From positions 1 to 64,000 of the forward strand of contig JARLJO010000008.1 in NCBI GenBank assembly GCA_031291175.1: DNA of 64,000 nucleotides. Reading direction: 5' to 3'. The position numbers and the translations under genes were made by a program. This document shows, one piece after another, positions 32,581 to 41,883 of the stretch (position 1 is the first letter of the stretch; every line of letters starts with the position of its first letter). Source of the stretch: Gammaproteobacteria bacterium. GTDB lineage: Bacteria > Pseudomonadota > Gammaproteobacteria > DSM-16500. A model generated the notes under the pieces. The model saw only the letters and a list, made by a program, of their open reading frames with translations, was not told where the DNA came from and made no database searches.

Positions 32581-34314
32581 TTATTTTTTGCTGGTAATAA
32601 GCTCAGACAGACTTTGTTTTTCTTCAGGGCTTAGTCCAATTTGTGCGGCTTTAGCCAGCAGGTTCTCAATCGCATTGCCATGCGCCAGCTTGCTCAGATT
32701 ATTGAGTGCACCAATAAACTCATGCTGAACACCCGCCTCTGGAATCATGTGTTCCCATTGTGCGAGTTTCGCCAAGAGTTTGCCATCAGGCTGGTCACGC
32801 CAATGTTCGAGCAGGCCGCCGGTGGTGACTTTAGGATTTTGTTTTGCTTTTTCAATCAATTGAACCAATAAGTCATACCCATTAAGATCCAGCAAAGGAA
32901 TAGGAGTGGTTATCAATTCCACCAGAGAAGGCTGTTGAATGAGTAAGGTCATGACCACGCGTAATGGGGATGGCGGTCTCGCTTTTAACGAGGGCGCTGG
33001 TTTCTGCTGTGTTGTTTGTGTGGCAGTAGGAGAACGTGGTTTCAATTGTTCAATGTCAATTCGTGCGCGTTTTGCCAGCTCAGCCAGCATCATCTGTTGA
33101 AAGATGCCTTCGGGTATTTGCTTCAGCAGGTCGGTCGCCAATTTGACATAGCGTGCGCGTCCATCCGTGCTGCTCATATCGGTTTGAGTTGCAATGGTTT
33201 GAAAGAAAAAATCCGAAATAGTGGATGCATTTAGCATGCGCTGTTCAAAGTGCTCTTTGCCTTCTTTACGGACTAAGCTATCGGGATCTTCCCCTTCCGG
33301 TAAAAACATAAAGCGCACTTGTATGCCGTCGCGCATTAACGGTAGCGTGACTTGTAAGGCGCGCCATGCAGCGGTTCGCCCCGCGGTATCGCCATCAAAA
33401 CAAAAGATAATTTCGGATGTATGACGAAATAGCCGTTCCAAATGATTGGCTGAGGTAGCCGTGCCTAGCGTTGCAACCGCATACGTAATTTGATTCTGAA
33501 AAAGGGCAATCACATCCATATAGCCTTCAACCACAATAATGCGTGTCAGTTGACGGTTGGCCTGGAGCGCCTGATACAAACCATATAACTCATGGCCTTT
33601 TTGAAAAATCGGGGTTTCAGGGGAGTTCAGGTATTTCGGTTCGCCGACATCAATAATGCGACCGCCAAACCCAATGATGCGTCCACGTCTGTCATGGATA
33701 GGAAACATAATACGATCACGGAAGCGATCATAAAAACCGCCTTCGTCTTTTTTGATCAGCATGCCAGCTTCAAAGAGCTGGAGTTTTGATTTTTCAAAGG
33801 CTTGTAAGACATGGTCCCAGCCTTGTGGGGCGAGACCAATACCAAAATCTTTCGCAATCACACCGGATACGCCACGGTGTTTTAAGTATTCTACGGCACG
33901 TTCTGCGTCTTTATGTTGGCGTAATTGGTTTTGATAAAATTTGGCGACTTGATCTAGCAGATCATAGAGCGATTGTTGTGCAGCCACTTTTTCAGGTGAG
34001 CGGAAATTCGTTTGGCGCGGGACTTCCATGCCAATTTGTTTGGCCAGGGTTTCAATGGCTTCGGGAAAGTTTAAGCGATCATATTCAATCAAAAAATCAA
34101 TGGCATTGCCATGCGCCCCGCATCCAAAGCAATAATAAAATTGTTTTACCTGGCTGACGGAGAAGGAGGGATTTTTTTCATTATGAAAAGGACAGCAGGC
34201 AAAAAAATTGTTCCCCGTTTTTTTGCGCAAGGTAATACGGCTATCAATTAAGTCAACAATGTCGACTCGATTGAGCAGTTGGTCAATAAAGTCTCGGGGA
34301 ATGTGCTCAGTCAT
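32581..34314 (-). CDS. dnaG: DNA primase
   Basis: The zinc-binding domain has Cys41, His44, Cys62 and Cys65 (CPFHNEKNPSF, YYCFGCG). The RNA polymerase domain has the TOPRIM motifs IIVVEGYMDVIALFQ and CFDGDTAGRTAAWRA, and the basic EPKYLNSPETPIFQK segment. The C-terminal 140 residues form the helical domain that binds the DnaB helicase. At 577 residues it is complete. It makes RNA primers for lagging-strand synthesis. It is preceded by a terminator-like hairpin, as in Escherichia coli between rpsU and dnaG, and followed by the lipase gene. Confidence 0.98.
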   Translation of the reverse strand: MTEHIPRDFIDQLLNRVDIVDLIDSRITLRKKTGNNFFACCPFHNEKNPSFSVSQVKQFYYCFGCGAHGNAIDFLIEYDRLNFPEAIETLAKQIGMEVPRQTNFRSPEKVAAQQSLYDLLDQVAKFYQNQLRQHKDAERAVEYLKHRGVSGVIAKDFGIGLAPQGWDHVLQAFEKSKLQLFEAGMLIKKDEGGFYDRFRDRIMFPIHDRRGRIIGFGGRIIDVGEPKYLNSPETPIFQKGHELYGLYQALQANRQLTRIIVVEGYMDVIALFQNQITYAVATLGTATSANHLERLFRHTSEIIFCFDGDTAGRTAAWRALQVTLPLMRDGIQVRFMFLPEGEDPDSLVRKEGKEHFEQRMLNASTISDFFFQTIATQTDMSSTDGRARYVKLATDLLKQIPEGIFQQMMLAELAKRARIDIEQLKPRSPTATQTTQQKPAPSLKARPPSPLRVVMTLLIQQPSLVELITTPIPLLDLNGYDLLVQLIEKAKQNPKVTTGGLLEHWRDQPDGKLLAKLAQWEHMIPEAGVQHEFIGALNNLSKLAHGNAIENLLAKAAQIGLSPEEKQSLSELITSKK

Positions 34315-34404
34315 AGACTTTTACTTTAAACCAAAAATGATATTTGTGAAATCTCTAGATAAAGGAGTGTAGCACGGGTAAGACAAAGCAGGGTCCAGGG
34401 ATAA

Positions 34405-34440
34405 AAAATAACCTGGGTTATGCTTCATTTCACCCAGGCT
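34405..34440 (-). terminator. Attenuating terminator between yqeY and dnaG
   Basis: On the minus strand CCTGGGT pairs with ACCCAGG (34432-34438 and 34412-34418), extended by a G-U and an A-T pair, and is followed at once by TTATTTTTTATCC. It has the form of an intrinsic terminator. In the Escherichia coli operon a terminator at the corresponding place lowers primase relative to ribosomal protein S21. Confidence 0.7.
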
Positions 34441-34470
34441 ATAAACTGCTGGCAGGAAGTGTCTGTAAAA

Positions 34471-34929
34471 CTATTGAGCTGACAAGCGATCTTTCACTTG
34501 GTTGCTAACAACAGCAACATCGGCTCGGCCTTGCACTTTTGGCTTGATAATGCCCATGACTTTGCCCATGTCTTTAACGGATGTGGCCCCAGTTTCCTGG
34601 ATGGCAGCATCAATCAAGGCAACTACTTCGGCAGTAGACAATTGGGAAGGAAGGTAATGTTGAATCACTTTCACTTCTTCGGCTTCTTTTTCTGCGAGAT
34701 CATGGCGATTGGCGGCTTCATACTGCGTGATCGATTCGCGACGCTGTTTGAGCATTTTGTCCAATATAGCAAGGACATGCTCGTCAGTTAGCGTGATGCG
34801 TTCATCGACTTCGCGTTGTTTCATGGCGGCCAAAATAAGACGAATGGTTGCTAAGCGCTCTTTATCTTGCGCGCGCATAGCGGTTTTCATGTCTTCTGTG
34901 ATCTGTCCTTTGATCGCTGATTGTGTCAT
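34471..34929 (-). CDS. yqeY: GatB/YqeY domain protein
   Basis: A 152-residue free-standing GatB/YqeY protein: IKGQITEDMKTAMRAQDKER at the N-terminus, RLILAAMKQREVDERITLTD in the centre and DAAIQETGATSVKDMGKVMG at the C-terminus, the family's most conserved block. It resembles the tRNA-binding tail of the GatB amidotransferase subunit; the role of the free protein is unsettled. I prefer the ATG at 34929 (MTQSAIKGQ), since residues from the longer frame (start 34980) do not belong to the family. It commonly sits between rpsU and dnaG in gammaproteobacteria such as Legionella and Pseudomonas. Confidence 0.92.
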   Translation of the reverse strand: MTQSAIKGQITEDMKTAMRAQDKERLATIRLILAAMKQREVDERITLTDEHVLAILDKMLKQRRESITQYEAANRHDLAEKEAEEVKVIQHYLPSQLSTAEVVALIDAAIQETGATSVKDMGKVMGIIKPKVQGRADVAVVSNQVKDRLSAQ

Positions 34930-35011
34930 GCGTGCAAACTCTTTATCTTTCGACTGATGATGTTGAACGTCTATAAGCATAATAAAAAGCTATTATGCTT
35001 ATTAATATTCG

Positions 35012-35233
35012 TTATTTGCGTCTATCGCGTTCCATAGCCATTTGCTCACGGAGCAGCTTCTTCTGGTAGCGCTTAACTGCGGACGCTTTTTTGCGCTTAC
35101 GCTTCCAGGTTGGCTTTTCACAGAATTCGTGACGTCTTAGGTCGGCAAGGATACCGGCTTTTTCGCATAAGCGTTTAAAGCGGCGTAAACTAACTTCAAA
35201 ATTTTCATTTTCTTTAACACGAACGGTTGGCAT
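35012..35233 (-). CDS. rpsU: 30S ribosomal protein S21
   Basis: A 73-residue highly basic protein with the S21 pattern: [20 protein letters not shown], then [20 protein letters not shown] and the Arg/Lys-rich tail ending RDRRK. S21 sits near the Shine-Dalgarno duplex on the small subunit and helps base-pairing in initiation. It is the first gene of the macromolecular synthesis operon and diverges from tsaD across about 90 bp, the conserved arrangement in gammaproteobacteria. Confidence 0.98.
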   Translation of the reverse strand: MPTVRVKENENFEVSLRRFKRLCEKAGILADLRRHEFCEKPTWKRKRKKASAVKRYQKKLLREQMAMERDRRK

Positions 35234-35321
35234 ATTTAATACTTTACTCCAGCGTATATTTATGAAGAATGGGGAATTCTAATGGCTAATGACAAGAAAT
35301 GCAAAAATAAATGAGTACACT

Positions 35322-36338
35322 ATGCGAGTTTTAGGTATAGAAACATCTTGCGACGAGACTGGAGCGGCTATTTATGACTCTGAGAGGGGTTTGTTAGCAC
35401 ACACTTTGTACAGCCAGGTTGAGATGCAGGCAGAATACGGTGGCGTGGTCCCAGAGCTTGCGGCTCGCGATCACGTGAGAAAGACCATCCCTTTAATAGA
35501 AGAAGTATTAAAACAGTCGAATATGACCCTCGGCGATCTGGATGGCGTGGCTTATACAGCAGGCCCCGGTTTGGCTGGTGCTCTGATGGTTGGGGCGACG
35601 ATTGGCCGTAGCCTCGGCTTTGCTTTAAGTATCCCAGCGCTGGGGGTGCATCATATGGAGGGGCACTTATTAGCACCGATGTTGGAGGAGGCGCCCCCTG
35701 CTTTTCCTTTTGTGGCTTTGCTGGTTTCAGGTGGTCATACCCAATTAATTAAAGTGGCAGGCATGGGGGATTACCAGATATTGGGTGATACCTTAGATGA
35801 TGCCGTGGGTGAAGCTTTCGATAAGACCGCACGCTTGATGGGTCTTGGGTACCCGGGTGGAGCTGCGCTTTCGCTATTGGCCGAGCGAGGGAACCCTGAG
35901 CGATTTGATTTTCCACGCCCGATGACAGACAGGCCTGGCCTGGATTTTAGTTTCAGTGGCTTAAAAACTTTCGCATTAAATACAGCGACAAAATTTGGCT
36001 TGGATGAGCAAACCAAAGCAGACATTGCTTGTGCGTTTCAAACCGCCGTTGTTGAGACCTTGCTGATTAAGTGTCGCCGCGCTTTGCGCTTAACGGGTTG
36101 GAAACGTTTGGTGGTAGCAGGCGGTGTTGGTGCCAATCGTTTATTACGTCAGCGTTTGCAAGAGATGACGGCTGATGAGGGAGGTTCTGTTTTTTTTCCG
36201 CGTCATGAATTTTGTACGGACAATGGCGCCATGATTGCTTACGTAGGATGTCAGCGTTTAATGATGGGCGAAAAAAATGATCTAGAAATTAAAGTCTATC
36301 CTCGCTGGCCGATCGAGAATTTAACGAAGATATTATAG
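35322..36338 (+). CDS. tsaD: tRNA N6-threonylcarbamoyladenosine transferase
   Basis: I chose the ATG at 35322 ([19 protein letters not shown]), the universal start of this family; an ATG eleven codons earlier is spurious. The metal ligands are in [10 protein letters not shown], the nucleotide-binding loops in [13 protein letters not shown] and [13 protein letters not shown], and the C-terminal Asp in [10 protein letters not shown]. The protein transfers threonylcarbamoyl to A37 of ANN-reading tRNAs together with TsaB and TsaE; tsaE is in this window at 41884. At 338 residues it is of normal size. Confidence 0.98.
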   Translation: MRVLGIETSCDETGAAIYDSERGLLAHTLYSQVEMQAEYGGVVPELAARDHVRKTIPLIEEVLKQSNMTLGDLDGVAYTAGPGLAGALMVGATIGRSLGFALSIPALGVHHMEGHLLAPMLEEAPPAFPFVALLVSGGHTQLIKVAGMGDYQILGDTLDDAVGEAFDKTARLMGLGYPGGAALSLLAERGNPERFDFPRPMTDRPGLDFSFSGLKTFALNTATKFGLDEQTKADIACAFQTAVVETLLIKCRRALRLTGWKRLVVAGGVGANRLLRQRLQEMTADEGGSVFFPRHEFCTDNGAMIAYVGCQRLMMGEKNDLEIKVYPRWPIENLTKIL

Positions 36339-36384
36339 CGCGTGATGATGAGAAGGAACGATTTCAGCGTTCCTTCCGCATCGA

Positions 36385-36990
36385 TTATTTTTTCTTTTTT
36401 CCAATCTTGTCTTCTTTGCCTGAAATTAAATTGTGAATGTTTTTATGGTGGCGGTAGATCAAAAATAAACTCATCACGACTGTCATGACAGTGTAATCAC
36501 TATTAGTGAAATACCATGCAAAGAAAGGCGCAGCAATGGCTGCAGTTAATGCGGCAAGTGAAGAATAACGAAAAATAGCAGCGACCAAAACCCAAGTGAC
36601 CAAGAGTGCAACGCCAACAGGCCATGCCAATGTCACTAAGCAACCAAAAGCCGTGGCAACACCTTTACCACCTTGGAAGCGAAAAAAAACAGGGTAAAGA
36701 TGTCCAAGAAACGCAGCCAAAGTAATAAGACTTAAAGTTAGCGTATCAAACCCTAACATTTTCGCAGCCAAAACCGGAATCACACCTTTTAACACATCAC
36801 CCATCAAAGTAATGATAGCGGCTTTTTTGCCGCCGATACGTAATACATTGGTAGTGCCAGGATTACCAGAGCCTTCATTGCGTGGGTCAGGCAAACCCAT
36901 TATCTTGCAGGTCACAATCGCGCTTGAGATGGAGCCGATTAAATAAGCAATAACAATAGCGATATAACTATCAAGCTGAAGGTGAGCCAT
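36385..36990 (-). CDS. plsY: Acyl-phosphate:glycerol-3-phosphate acyltransferase
   Basis: An integral membrane enzyme of 201 residues with five predicted helices. The three PlsY motifs are visible: SGNPGTTNVLRIGGKKAA, GHLYPVFFRFQGGKGVATAF and the C-terminal YRHHKNIHNLISGKEDKIG. It makes lysophosphatidate from acyl-phosphate and glycerol-3-phosphate, the first step of phospholipid synthesis. It lies convergent to tsaD with a 46-bp gap; plsY beside tsaD is a widely kept neighbourhood in gammaproteobacteria, usually divergent around rpsU. A final run of Lys (KIGKKKK) is unremarkable. Confidence 0.96.
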   Translation of the reverse strand: MAHLQLDSYIAIVIAYLIGSISSAIVTCKIMGLPDPRNEGSGNPGTTNVLRIGGKKAAIITLMGDVLKGVIPVLAAKMLGFDTLTLSLITLAAFLGHLYPVFFRFQGGKGVATAFGCLVTLAWPVGVALLVTWVLVAAIFRYSSLAALTAAIAAPFFAWYFTNSDYTVMTVVMSLFLIYRHHKNIHNLISGKEDKIGKKKK

Positions 36991-37127
36991 GGTTTTCTCT
37001 TTGTGAATGTCATGTTGGGATTAAGTTTGATCCGTGGTCAATTGGCGCGGTCAAAGCAAATGAATAATTATAATATAATCTATCTAGCTGTTAGAATAGT
37101 CCAAATATTTTTATTTAGGGGAACGGT

Positions 37128-37685
37128 ATGGCTGGCAACGCAAGCAACTTAATCTGGATTGATATGGAGATGACAGGTTTGGATCCCGAAAAAGAACGCA
37201 TTATCGAAATAGCAACGATAGTGACGGATTCAAACTTGAATGTGATTGCAGAAGGTCCTGTATTCGCAGTTCACCAGTCGGATGAGTTGTTAAGCGCCAT
37301 GGATGGATGGAATACAAAACAGCATAATGGTTCCGGTTTAGTTAAGCGTGTACAAGAAAGTGTTGTCACAGAAGCAGAGGCGGAAGCCGCTACCATCGCT
37401 TTTTTAAAAGAGCATGTGGTAGCCGGCAAATCACCCATGTGTGGAAACAGCGTGCATCAAGACCGCCGTTTCTTAACGCGTTATATGCCGAACTTAGAAC
37501 GATTTTTTCATTATCGTTTATTGGATGTGAGCACATTAAAAGAATTGGCATCCCGTTGGGCGCCACAAGTTTATGCCGGTCTGCAAAAAGACTCAAAACA
37601 CCTTGCTCTCAGCGATATTCGCGATTCCATCGAAGAGCTAAAATACTATCGTCAACATTTATTAAACCCCAATGTTTTAGAGTGA
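37128..37685 (+). CDS. orn: Oligoribonuclease
   Basis: A DEDDh-type 3'-5' exonuclease of 185 residues: [20 protein letters not shown] (first Asp and Glu), [33 protein letters not shown] (second Asp) and [18 protein letters not shown] (His and last Asp). It hydrolyses di- to pentaribonucleotides, including pGpG from cyclic di-GMP turnover, and is essential in many gammaproteobacteria. Its stop lies 34 bp inside the 3' end of the convergent ankyrin gene. The promoter faces away from plsY across a 137-bp spacer. Confidence 0.97.
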   Translation: MAGNASNLIWIDMEMTGLDPEKERIIEIATIVTDSNLNVIAEGPVFAVHQSDELLSAMDGWNTKQHNGSGLVKRVQESVVTEAEAEAATIAFLKEHVVAGKSPMCGNSVHQDRRFLTRYMPNLERFFHYRLLDVSTLKELASRWAPQVYAGLQKDSKHLALSDIRDSIEELKYYRQHLLNPNVLE

Positions 37686-39001
37686 TTTTTTATCGGTTGA
37701 GATTTGTGGTGTTCGTCGGTAGGCTGAAATGTTTTTGTTTCAGTCGCTTTTGTGGGTTTGGCAAACATATCTTTATAAAGTGGCCGACGAGAAGAGGGTC
37801 CTGAAATGGTGATCTTCAACAGCAAGCAAATGAGCTGGCAATTAAAATCATAATTTGGCTCAACCAGGAGTCTTATGCACTTATTAACAATGTGGTTTTT
37901 ATCGCTTTCAAAATAGTAGGGAAGAAACGCTTTGTCGTTTTTTCCTCTTACTTGATTGTGTAGTAATTTAAAAGCGCCTTGTTTGCCAAAACAAAGAATC
38001 AGTTTTTCAAGGTAATTCTTCAGTAAGTTTTCATTACCTAAAAGCGCTATCTCATGTAGATAATTTCCCTTTGTGCTGGTTTGCGCTTCCACGATAGTTT
38101 GAATTTGATTAGGCCTGAATACATTTTTAAGAAAAACAAGATCGAGCAATGCATTAACGCGCGCAGGATCCCCTGTTTGAATGGCTACTTCAAGCGGCGT
38201 TTTGTTTTCGTGATTGGGCGCGGTAAGTAAAGCATATAAGGTCGCTTGCAAAAGCTCCTCATTGATCAAGGCCTCATGTAAGGCTTGAGTGTAACACTGT
38301 AAAATATCAAGCTTAGGATTGTGTAGTGCTGCGAAAATAGGCGTATCACCTTTTTCATCAGGCTGCGATAAGATAGTTGCGTAAGCATTATCAGGCAATC
38401 GGCTCGCTGCACCAATAAAGAATTCCACCACCTTGATTGCTTCACTTTCGATAGCTGTATGCAGCCGTGTTCTCATGATTAGCGAATTAAAATCTTGTGA
38501 AAAAAAATAGGATCGCATCATTTCTATCAACATGAGAGAAATGCTCTTTGCTGTCTCTTTTTGCTTGAGATCGAACTCAGCAGAATAACTCAATATATAT
38601 TGAAATAAGTTGATTTTCTTTTGAATGCCATTAAGACTGAGTTCAATATCAAGTGAGCTTGGCTCTATCTTTTGAATAGTGTTGTTCAGTGTGCAATAAA
38701 TGATGAGCATGTTGTTATTATTTTGAGAGGACTCAAGCGGGACATCACTGGTGATGATTAATTTAATCAAATTTAAAATGATAATGAGGCGGTCTTCAGG
38801 ATCAATGGGCTTCTTTTCCGCTAGCTCAAAGAGCTGAGCAAAAAGGCTATGGCCATTTTCGTCGACTTCTTTTAACAGGGTGGGATCCGCTTTCGTGATC
38901 TCTAGCATCTCATCAAGATAGGGTTGCGCGGCAGTTGAGTCGTTATATGCGCTAAAAATGCGATATAAGTCATTTGCCTGATTTTTTTTAAATAATGGCA
39001 T
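37652..39001 (-). CDS. Ankyrin-repeat protein, effector candidate
   Basis: 449 residues with degenerate ankyrin repeats in the middle: [60 protein letters not shown] and [20 protein letters not shown], each with the TPL-x-x-A or LH-x-A turn. A helical N-terminal region (residues 1-150) and a polar C-terminal tail ([19 protein letters not shown]) flank them. There is no signal peptide or membrane helix. Ankyrin proteins of this build are typical host-interacting substrates of the Dot/Icm system, and icmQ is in the window. Its 3' end overlaps orn, an unusual crowding for a convergent pair. Confidence 0.75.
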   Translation of the reverse strand: MPLFKKNQANDLYRIFSAYNDSTAAQPYLDEMLEITKADPTLLKEVDENGHSLFAQLFELAEKKPIDPEDRLIIILNLIKLIITSDVPLESSQNNNNMLIIYCTLNNTIQKIEPSSLDIELSLNGIQKKINLFQYILSYSAEFDLKQKETAKSISLMLIEMMRSYFFSQDFNSLIMRTRLHTAIESEAIKVVEFFIGAASRLPDNAYATILSQPDEKGDTPIFAALHNPKLDILQCYTQALHEALINEELLQATLYALLTAPNHENKTPLEVAIQTGDPARVNALLDLVFLKNVFRPNQIQTIVEAQTSTKGNYLHEIALLGNENLLKNYLEKLILCFGKQGAFKLLHNQVRGKNDKAFLPYYFESDKNHIVNKCIRLLVEPNYDFNCQLICLLLKITISGPSSRRPLYKDMFAKPTKATETKTFQPTDEHHKSQPIKNHSKTLGFNKC

Positions 39002-39041
39002 GATTCACCTCGTTTTGGGTGAATATTTATACAGCATAAAT

Positions 39042-40118
39042 TTAACCCTGAAAAGGATTTTTTGCTTCCTGTTGGTCTAGGGCCCAGGCAACATGTTCTT
39101 TTACTAAGTCAGAGGGGTGGTTAAGTTTTTGTTTTAATGCGTGAACAATGGCAGGGTCGGCCGGGGCATTCCCAAGAGCGACGGCGATGTTACGTAACCA
39201 GCATTCATGTCCAATACGACGTATGGGCGATCCTTCAGTTTTAGAGAGAAACATTGCTTCGCTCCAGGCGAAAAGATCTAGCAGTTCAGGGGATGTTAAA
39301 CCATGGCGGGGGTGAAAATCTTTCTCGTCAGTGGGTTTGGCAAAGCGATTCCAGGGGCAGACTAATTGGCAGTCATCGCAACCATAGATACGATTGCCCA
39401 ACATGGACCTGAATTCAATGGGAATGGAGCCGCGTAATTCGATAGTGAGATACGAAATACAACGTCGGGCATCTAACTGGTAAGGGCCAATGATTGCCTG
39501 GGTTGGGCAAACATCAATACACGCGGAGCAGGTGCCACAATGATTTTTCACCGGTTCATCTATCGGCAAGGGAAGAGTGGTATAAATTTCCCCGAGAAAA
39601 AACCACGAACCCGCTTGGCGATTAATCACATTCGTGTGTTTGCCAATCCAGCCAAGTCCTGCTTTTTCTGCCAAGGGTTTTTCAAGGACGGGTGCACTAT
39701 CGGCAAAAGTGCGATAACCAAAAGTACCGGCAGCTTCAGTTATTTGTGTTGCCAATTGCGTTAAGCGCTTACGAATTAATTTGTGATAATCCCGGCCTAG
39801 CGCATAGCGTGAAATAAATCCTTTATGAGGATTTTGTAATACCTTCGGAATATCCGTATCAGGAGGCAAATAATCCATGCGGGTAGAAATGATCCGAATC
39901 GTGCCCGGAATGAGTTCGTCCGGTCGGTAGCGTTTGCTACCGTGCTGTTCCATATAGCGCATTTCCCCATGAAAACCTTGAGCCAACCACTCAAGAAAGC
40001 GTGCTTCATAAGTGGAAAGATCGATATCCGTGATGCCAATTTGTTGAAAACCAAGGTTTTTCCCCCAGTCTTTAATATCGAGCGCTAATTGTTGAAAATC
40101 AAGATTGGTGTTGCTCAT
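39042..40118 (-). CDS. queG: Epoxyqueuosine reductase
   Basis: The last enzyme of queuosine synthesis in tRNA, a cobalamin- and iron-sulphur-dependent reductase. Two 4Fe-4S clusters are bound by CGTCSACIDVCPTQAI and CDDCQLVCPWN (with Cys in RRCISYL). The N-terminal domain shows YMEQHGSKRYRPDELIPGTI and GRDYHKLIRKRL, and GLGWIGKHTNVINRQAGSWF lies before the clusters. The C-terminal helices (CWLRNIAVALGNAPAD) are HEAT-like. At 358 residues it is complete. It is divergent from nnr with a 55-bp spacer, matching the conserved queG-nnr-tsaE neighbourhood of enterobacteria. Confidence 0.97.
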   Translation of the reverse strand: MSNTNLDFQQLALDIKDWGKNLGFQQIGITDIDLSTYEARFLEWLAQGFHGEMRYMEQHGSKRYRPDELIPGTIRIISTRMDYLPPDTDIPKVLQNPHKGFISRYALGRDYHKLIRKRLTQLATQITEAAGTFGYRTFADSAPVLEKPLAEKAGLGWIGKHTNVINRQAGSWFFLGEIYTTLPLPIDEPVKNHCGTCSACIDVCPTQAIIGPYQLDARRCISYLTIELRGSIPIEFRSMLGNRIYGCDDCQLVCPWNRFAKPTDEKDFHPRHGLTSPELLDLFAWSEAMFLSKTEGSPIRRIGHECWLRNIAVALGNAPADPAIVHALKQKLNHPSDLVKEHVAWALDQQEAKNPFQG

Positions 40119-40173
40119 GGGTAAATTCTATAATGATCTCTTCATTGTCCGATCGGCATTATAAAGGATTTTT

Positions 40174-41649
40174 ATGTCTACTGCAGAAGTTTACCAAACA
40201 GCGCAAATCCGCCAACTCGAATCCCTGGCTAAGGAGCGATTTGGTATTTCAGGTGAGGTAATGATGCAGCGCGCGGGTGAAGCCGCTTTGCAGTATTTTT
40301 TGAAGCGATGGCATTGGGCAAAGCGAGTGACAGTTGTCTGTGGTCCTGGCAATAACGGCGGTGATGGTTATGTGTTTGCAGAAAAAGCCCATCAGCGCGG
40401 ATTGAGCGTGACAGTATTGCAAGTCGGTGACGCTAACAAATTAAAAAATGAAGCAAAAAATGCATATGCCGCTTGTCAGACGGCTGGCGTATTGATCCGT
40501 CCTTTTCAACAGAATGAAAATTTACAACAAAATGATGTCATTGTGGATGCCATTTATGGCATCGGATTGCAAGCGGGCATTCGCAATGAAGATAGGTTTG
40601 TCATCGAAGCCATCAACAAAAGTCTCATTCCTGTTTTAGCAATCGATGTTCCTTCTGGTGTCGATGCTAACACAGGTGCTGTGTTGGGTGATGCCGTGTT
40701 TGCAACCTGTACCATCACTTTTATTGGCGAGAAGCTAGGATTATTAACAGGCGCGGGAGTGACTTACGCCGGTGATATACATTGTGATGATTTGCAATTA
40801 CCCCATGAGCTTTTTGCTTCTATCACGGGAGCCATTGAAAGAATCGCAATCGAAGCATTTGAGGTTTATCTCAAGCCGCGTCCTCGCGATTTTTATAAAG
40901 GCGACGCAGGGCATGTTTTGATTGTGGGGGGTGATGAAGGTTATTCTGGCGCGCCATTGATGGCCGCACTGGCTGCACTTCGTGTGGGGGCAGGTTTAGT
41001 CACCGTTGCTACGCACCCTAAACACGCCTCTTTCTTAAATATCATGCATCCTGAAATCATGTGCCAAGGTGTTCTCACGTCACTAACCTTAAAAAAATTA
41101 TTAAAAAAAGCCACGATAGTCGTGATAGGCCCGGGCATGGGTAAAACATCATGGTCAAAGATGCTTTTAAAAACCGTCCTGAAAACCGCATTGCCATTAG
41201 TAGTAGATGCCGATGGTCTAAACTTAATAGCAGATAAGCCACGCAAGCGTGATAACTGGATCTTAACGCCGCACCCGGGCGAAGCCTCGCGTTTATTAAA
41301 AATGACAACAAAAGAAGTTCAGCAAGATCGATATGCTGCCTTACAAAAAATGCAGCAAATATACAGCGGCGTAGCTATTCTAAAAGGAGCGGGTACATTG
41401 GTTGCTGCATCAAGCGAGCCCTCAGCCGTTTGCAATGCAGGCAATCCCGGCATGGGAACAGGCGGAATGGGAGATGTATTAAGTGGCGTCTTGGGTGGCT
41501 TGGTCGCTCAAGGTCTACCGCTGGCAGACGCCGCCAAATTAGGTGTTTTCATCCATGCCAGAGCTGGTGACTTGGCAGCTGCTAATGGAGGCGAAAGAGG
41601 CTTAATGGCCACAGATTTAATGCCCTATTTAAGGCAATTAATGAATTAG
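40174..41649 (+). CDS. nnr: Bifunctional NAD(P)HX epimerase / ADP-dependent dehydratase
   Basis: Two enzymes in one chain of 491 residues. NnrE (residues 1-215): MMQRAGEAALQYFLKRW, VVCGPGNNGGDGYVFAEKAH and LAIDVPSGVDANTGAVLGDA. NnrD (220-491): AGHVLIVGGDEGYSGAPLMA, VVIGPGMGKTSWSKMLLKT, WILTPHPGEASRLL and the nucleotide site NPGMGTGGMGDVLSGVLGG. They repair hydrated NADH and NADPH. It is the first gene of the nnr-tsaE-amiC-mutL-miaA direction, though 234 bp with two large hairpins separate it from tsaE. Confidence 0.97.
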   Translation: MSTAEVYQTAQIRQLESLAKERFGISGEVMMQRAGEAALQYFLKRWHWAKRVTVVCGPGNNGGDGYVFAEKAHQRGLSVTVLQVGDANKLKNEAKNAYAACQTAGVLIRPFQQNENLQQNDVIVDAIYGIGLQAGIRNEDRFVIEAINKSLIPVLAIDVPSGVDANTGAVLGDAVFATCTITFIGEKLGLLTGAGVTYAGDIHCDDLQLPHELFASITGAIERIAIEAFEVYLKPRPRDFYKGDAGHVLIVGGDEGYSGAPLMAALAALRVGAGLVTVATHPKHASFLNIMHPEIMCQGVLTSLTLKKLLKKATIVVIGPGMGKTSWSKMLLKTVLKTALPLVVDADGLNLIADKPRKRDNWILTPHPGEASRLLKMTTKEVQQDRYAALQKMQQIYSGVAILKGAGTLVAASSEPSAVCNAGNPGMGTGGMGDVLSGVLGGLVAQGLPLADAAKLGVFIHARAGDLAAANGGERGLMATDLMPYLRQLMN

Positions 41650-41682
41650 TCCTGTTCAAGTTGAGATCTCCTCAGCCTTTCT

Positions 41683-41703
41683 CGCTTCCACGAAGTGGAA
41701 GCG
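41683..41703. terminator. Hairpin after nnr
   Basis: CGCTTCCAC and GTGGAAGCG pair over 9 bp around GAA, 33 bp after the nnr stop. An A-run follows on the plus strand in place of Ts, so its efficiency as a plus-strand terminator is doubtful. Confidence 0.4.
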
Positions 41704-41723
41704 AATCAAAAAAAACGGGGTGG

Positions 41724-41788
41724 CAGGGTAGGTTTACTTTTTACGCGCGGAGCCCTTAGGCGAGCACGAAAAAAGTAAACCTACCCTG
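41724..41788. repeat. Long inverted repeat (19-bp stem, 27-nt loop)
   Basis: CAGGGTAGGTTTACTTTTT at 41724-41742 and its exact complement at 41770-41788 enclose GC-rich loop sequence (ACGCGCGGAGCCCTTAGGCG...). No terminator-type T-tail follows. It looks like a dispersed palindromic element between nnr and tsaE, or a structured leader before tsaE. Confidence 0.65.
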
Positions 41789-41883
41789 ACAGGACCCCAG
41801 TCAACTTAGGCTCGAAGCCTCTCGTTTTAATATTTAATACAGAGAGTAGCGCGCCCCCCACTGACTCTGTAGACTATCCAGTC

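Noticed and set aside
35368-36025. Minus-strand frames opposite tsaD
   Set aside because: Shadows of a highly conserved gene with full family motifs on the plus strand.
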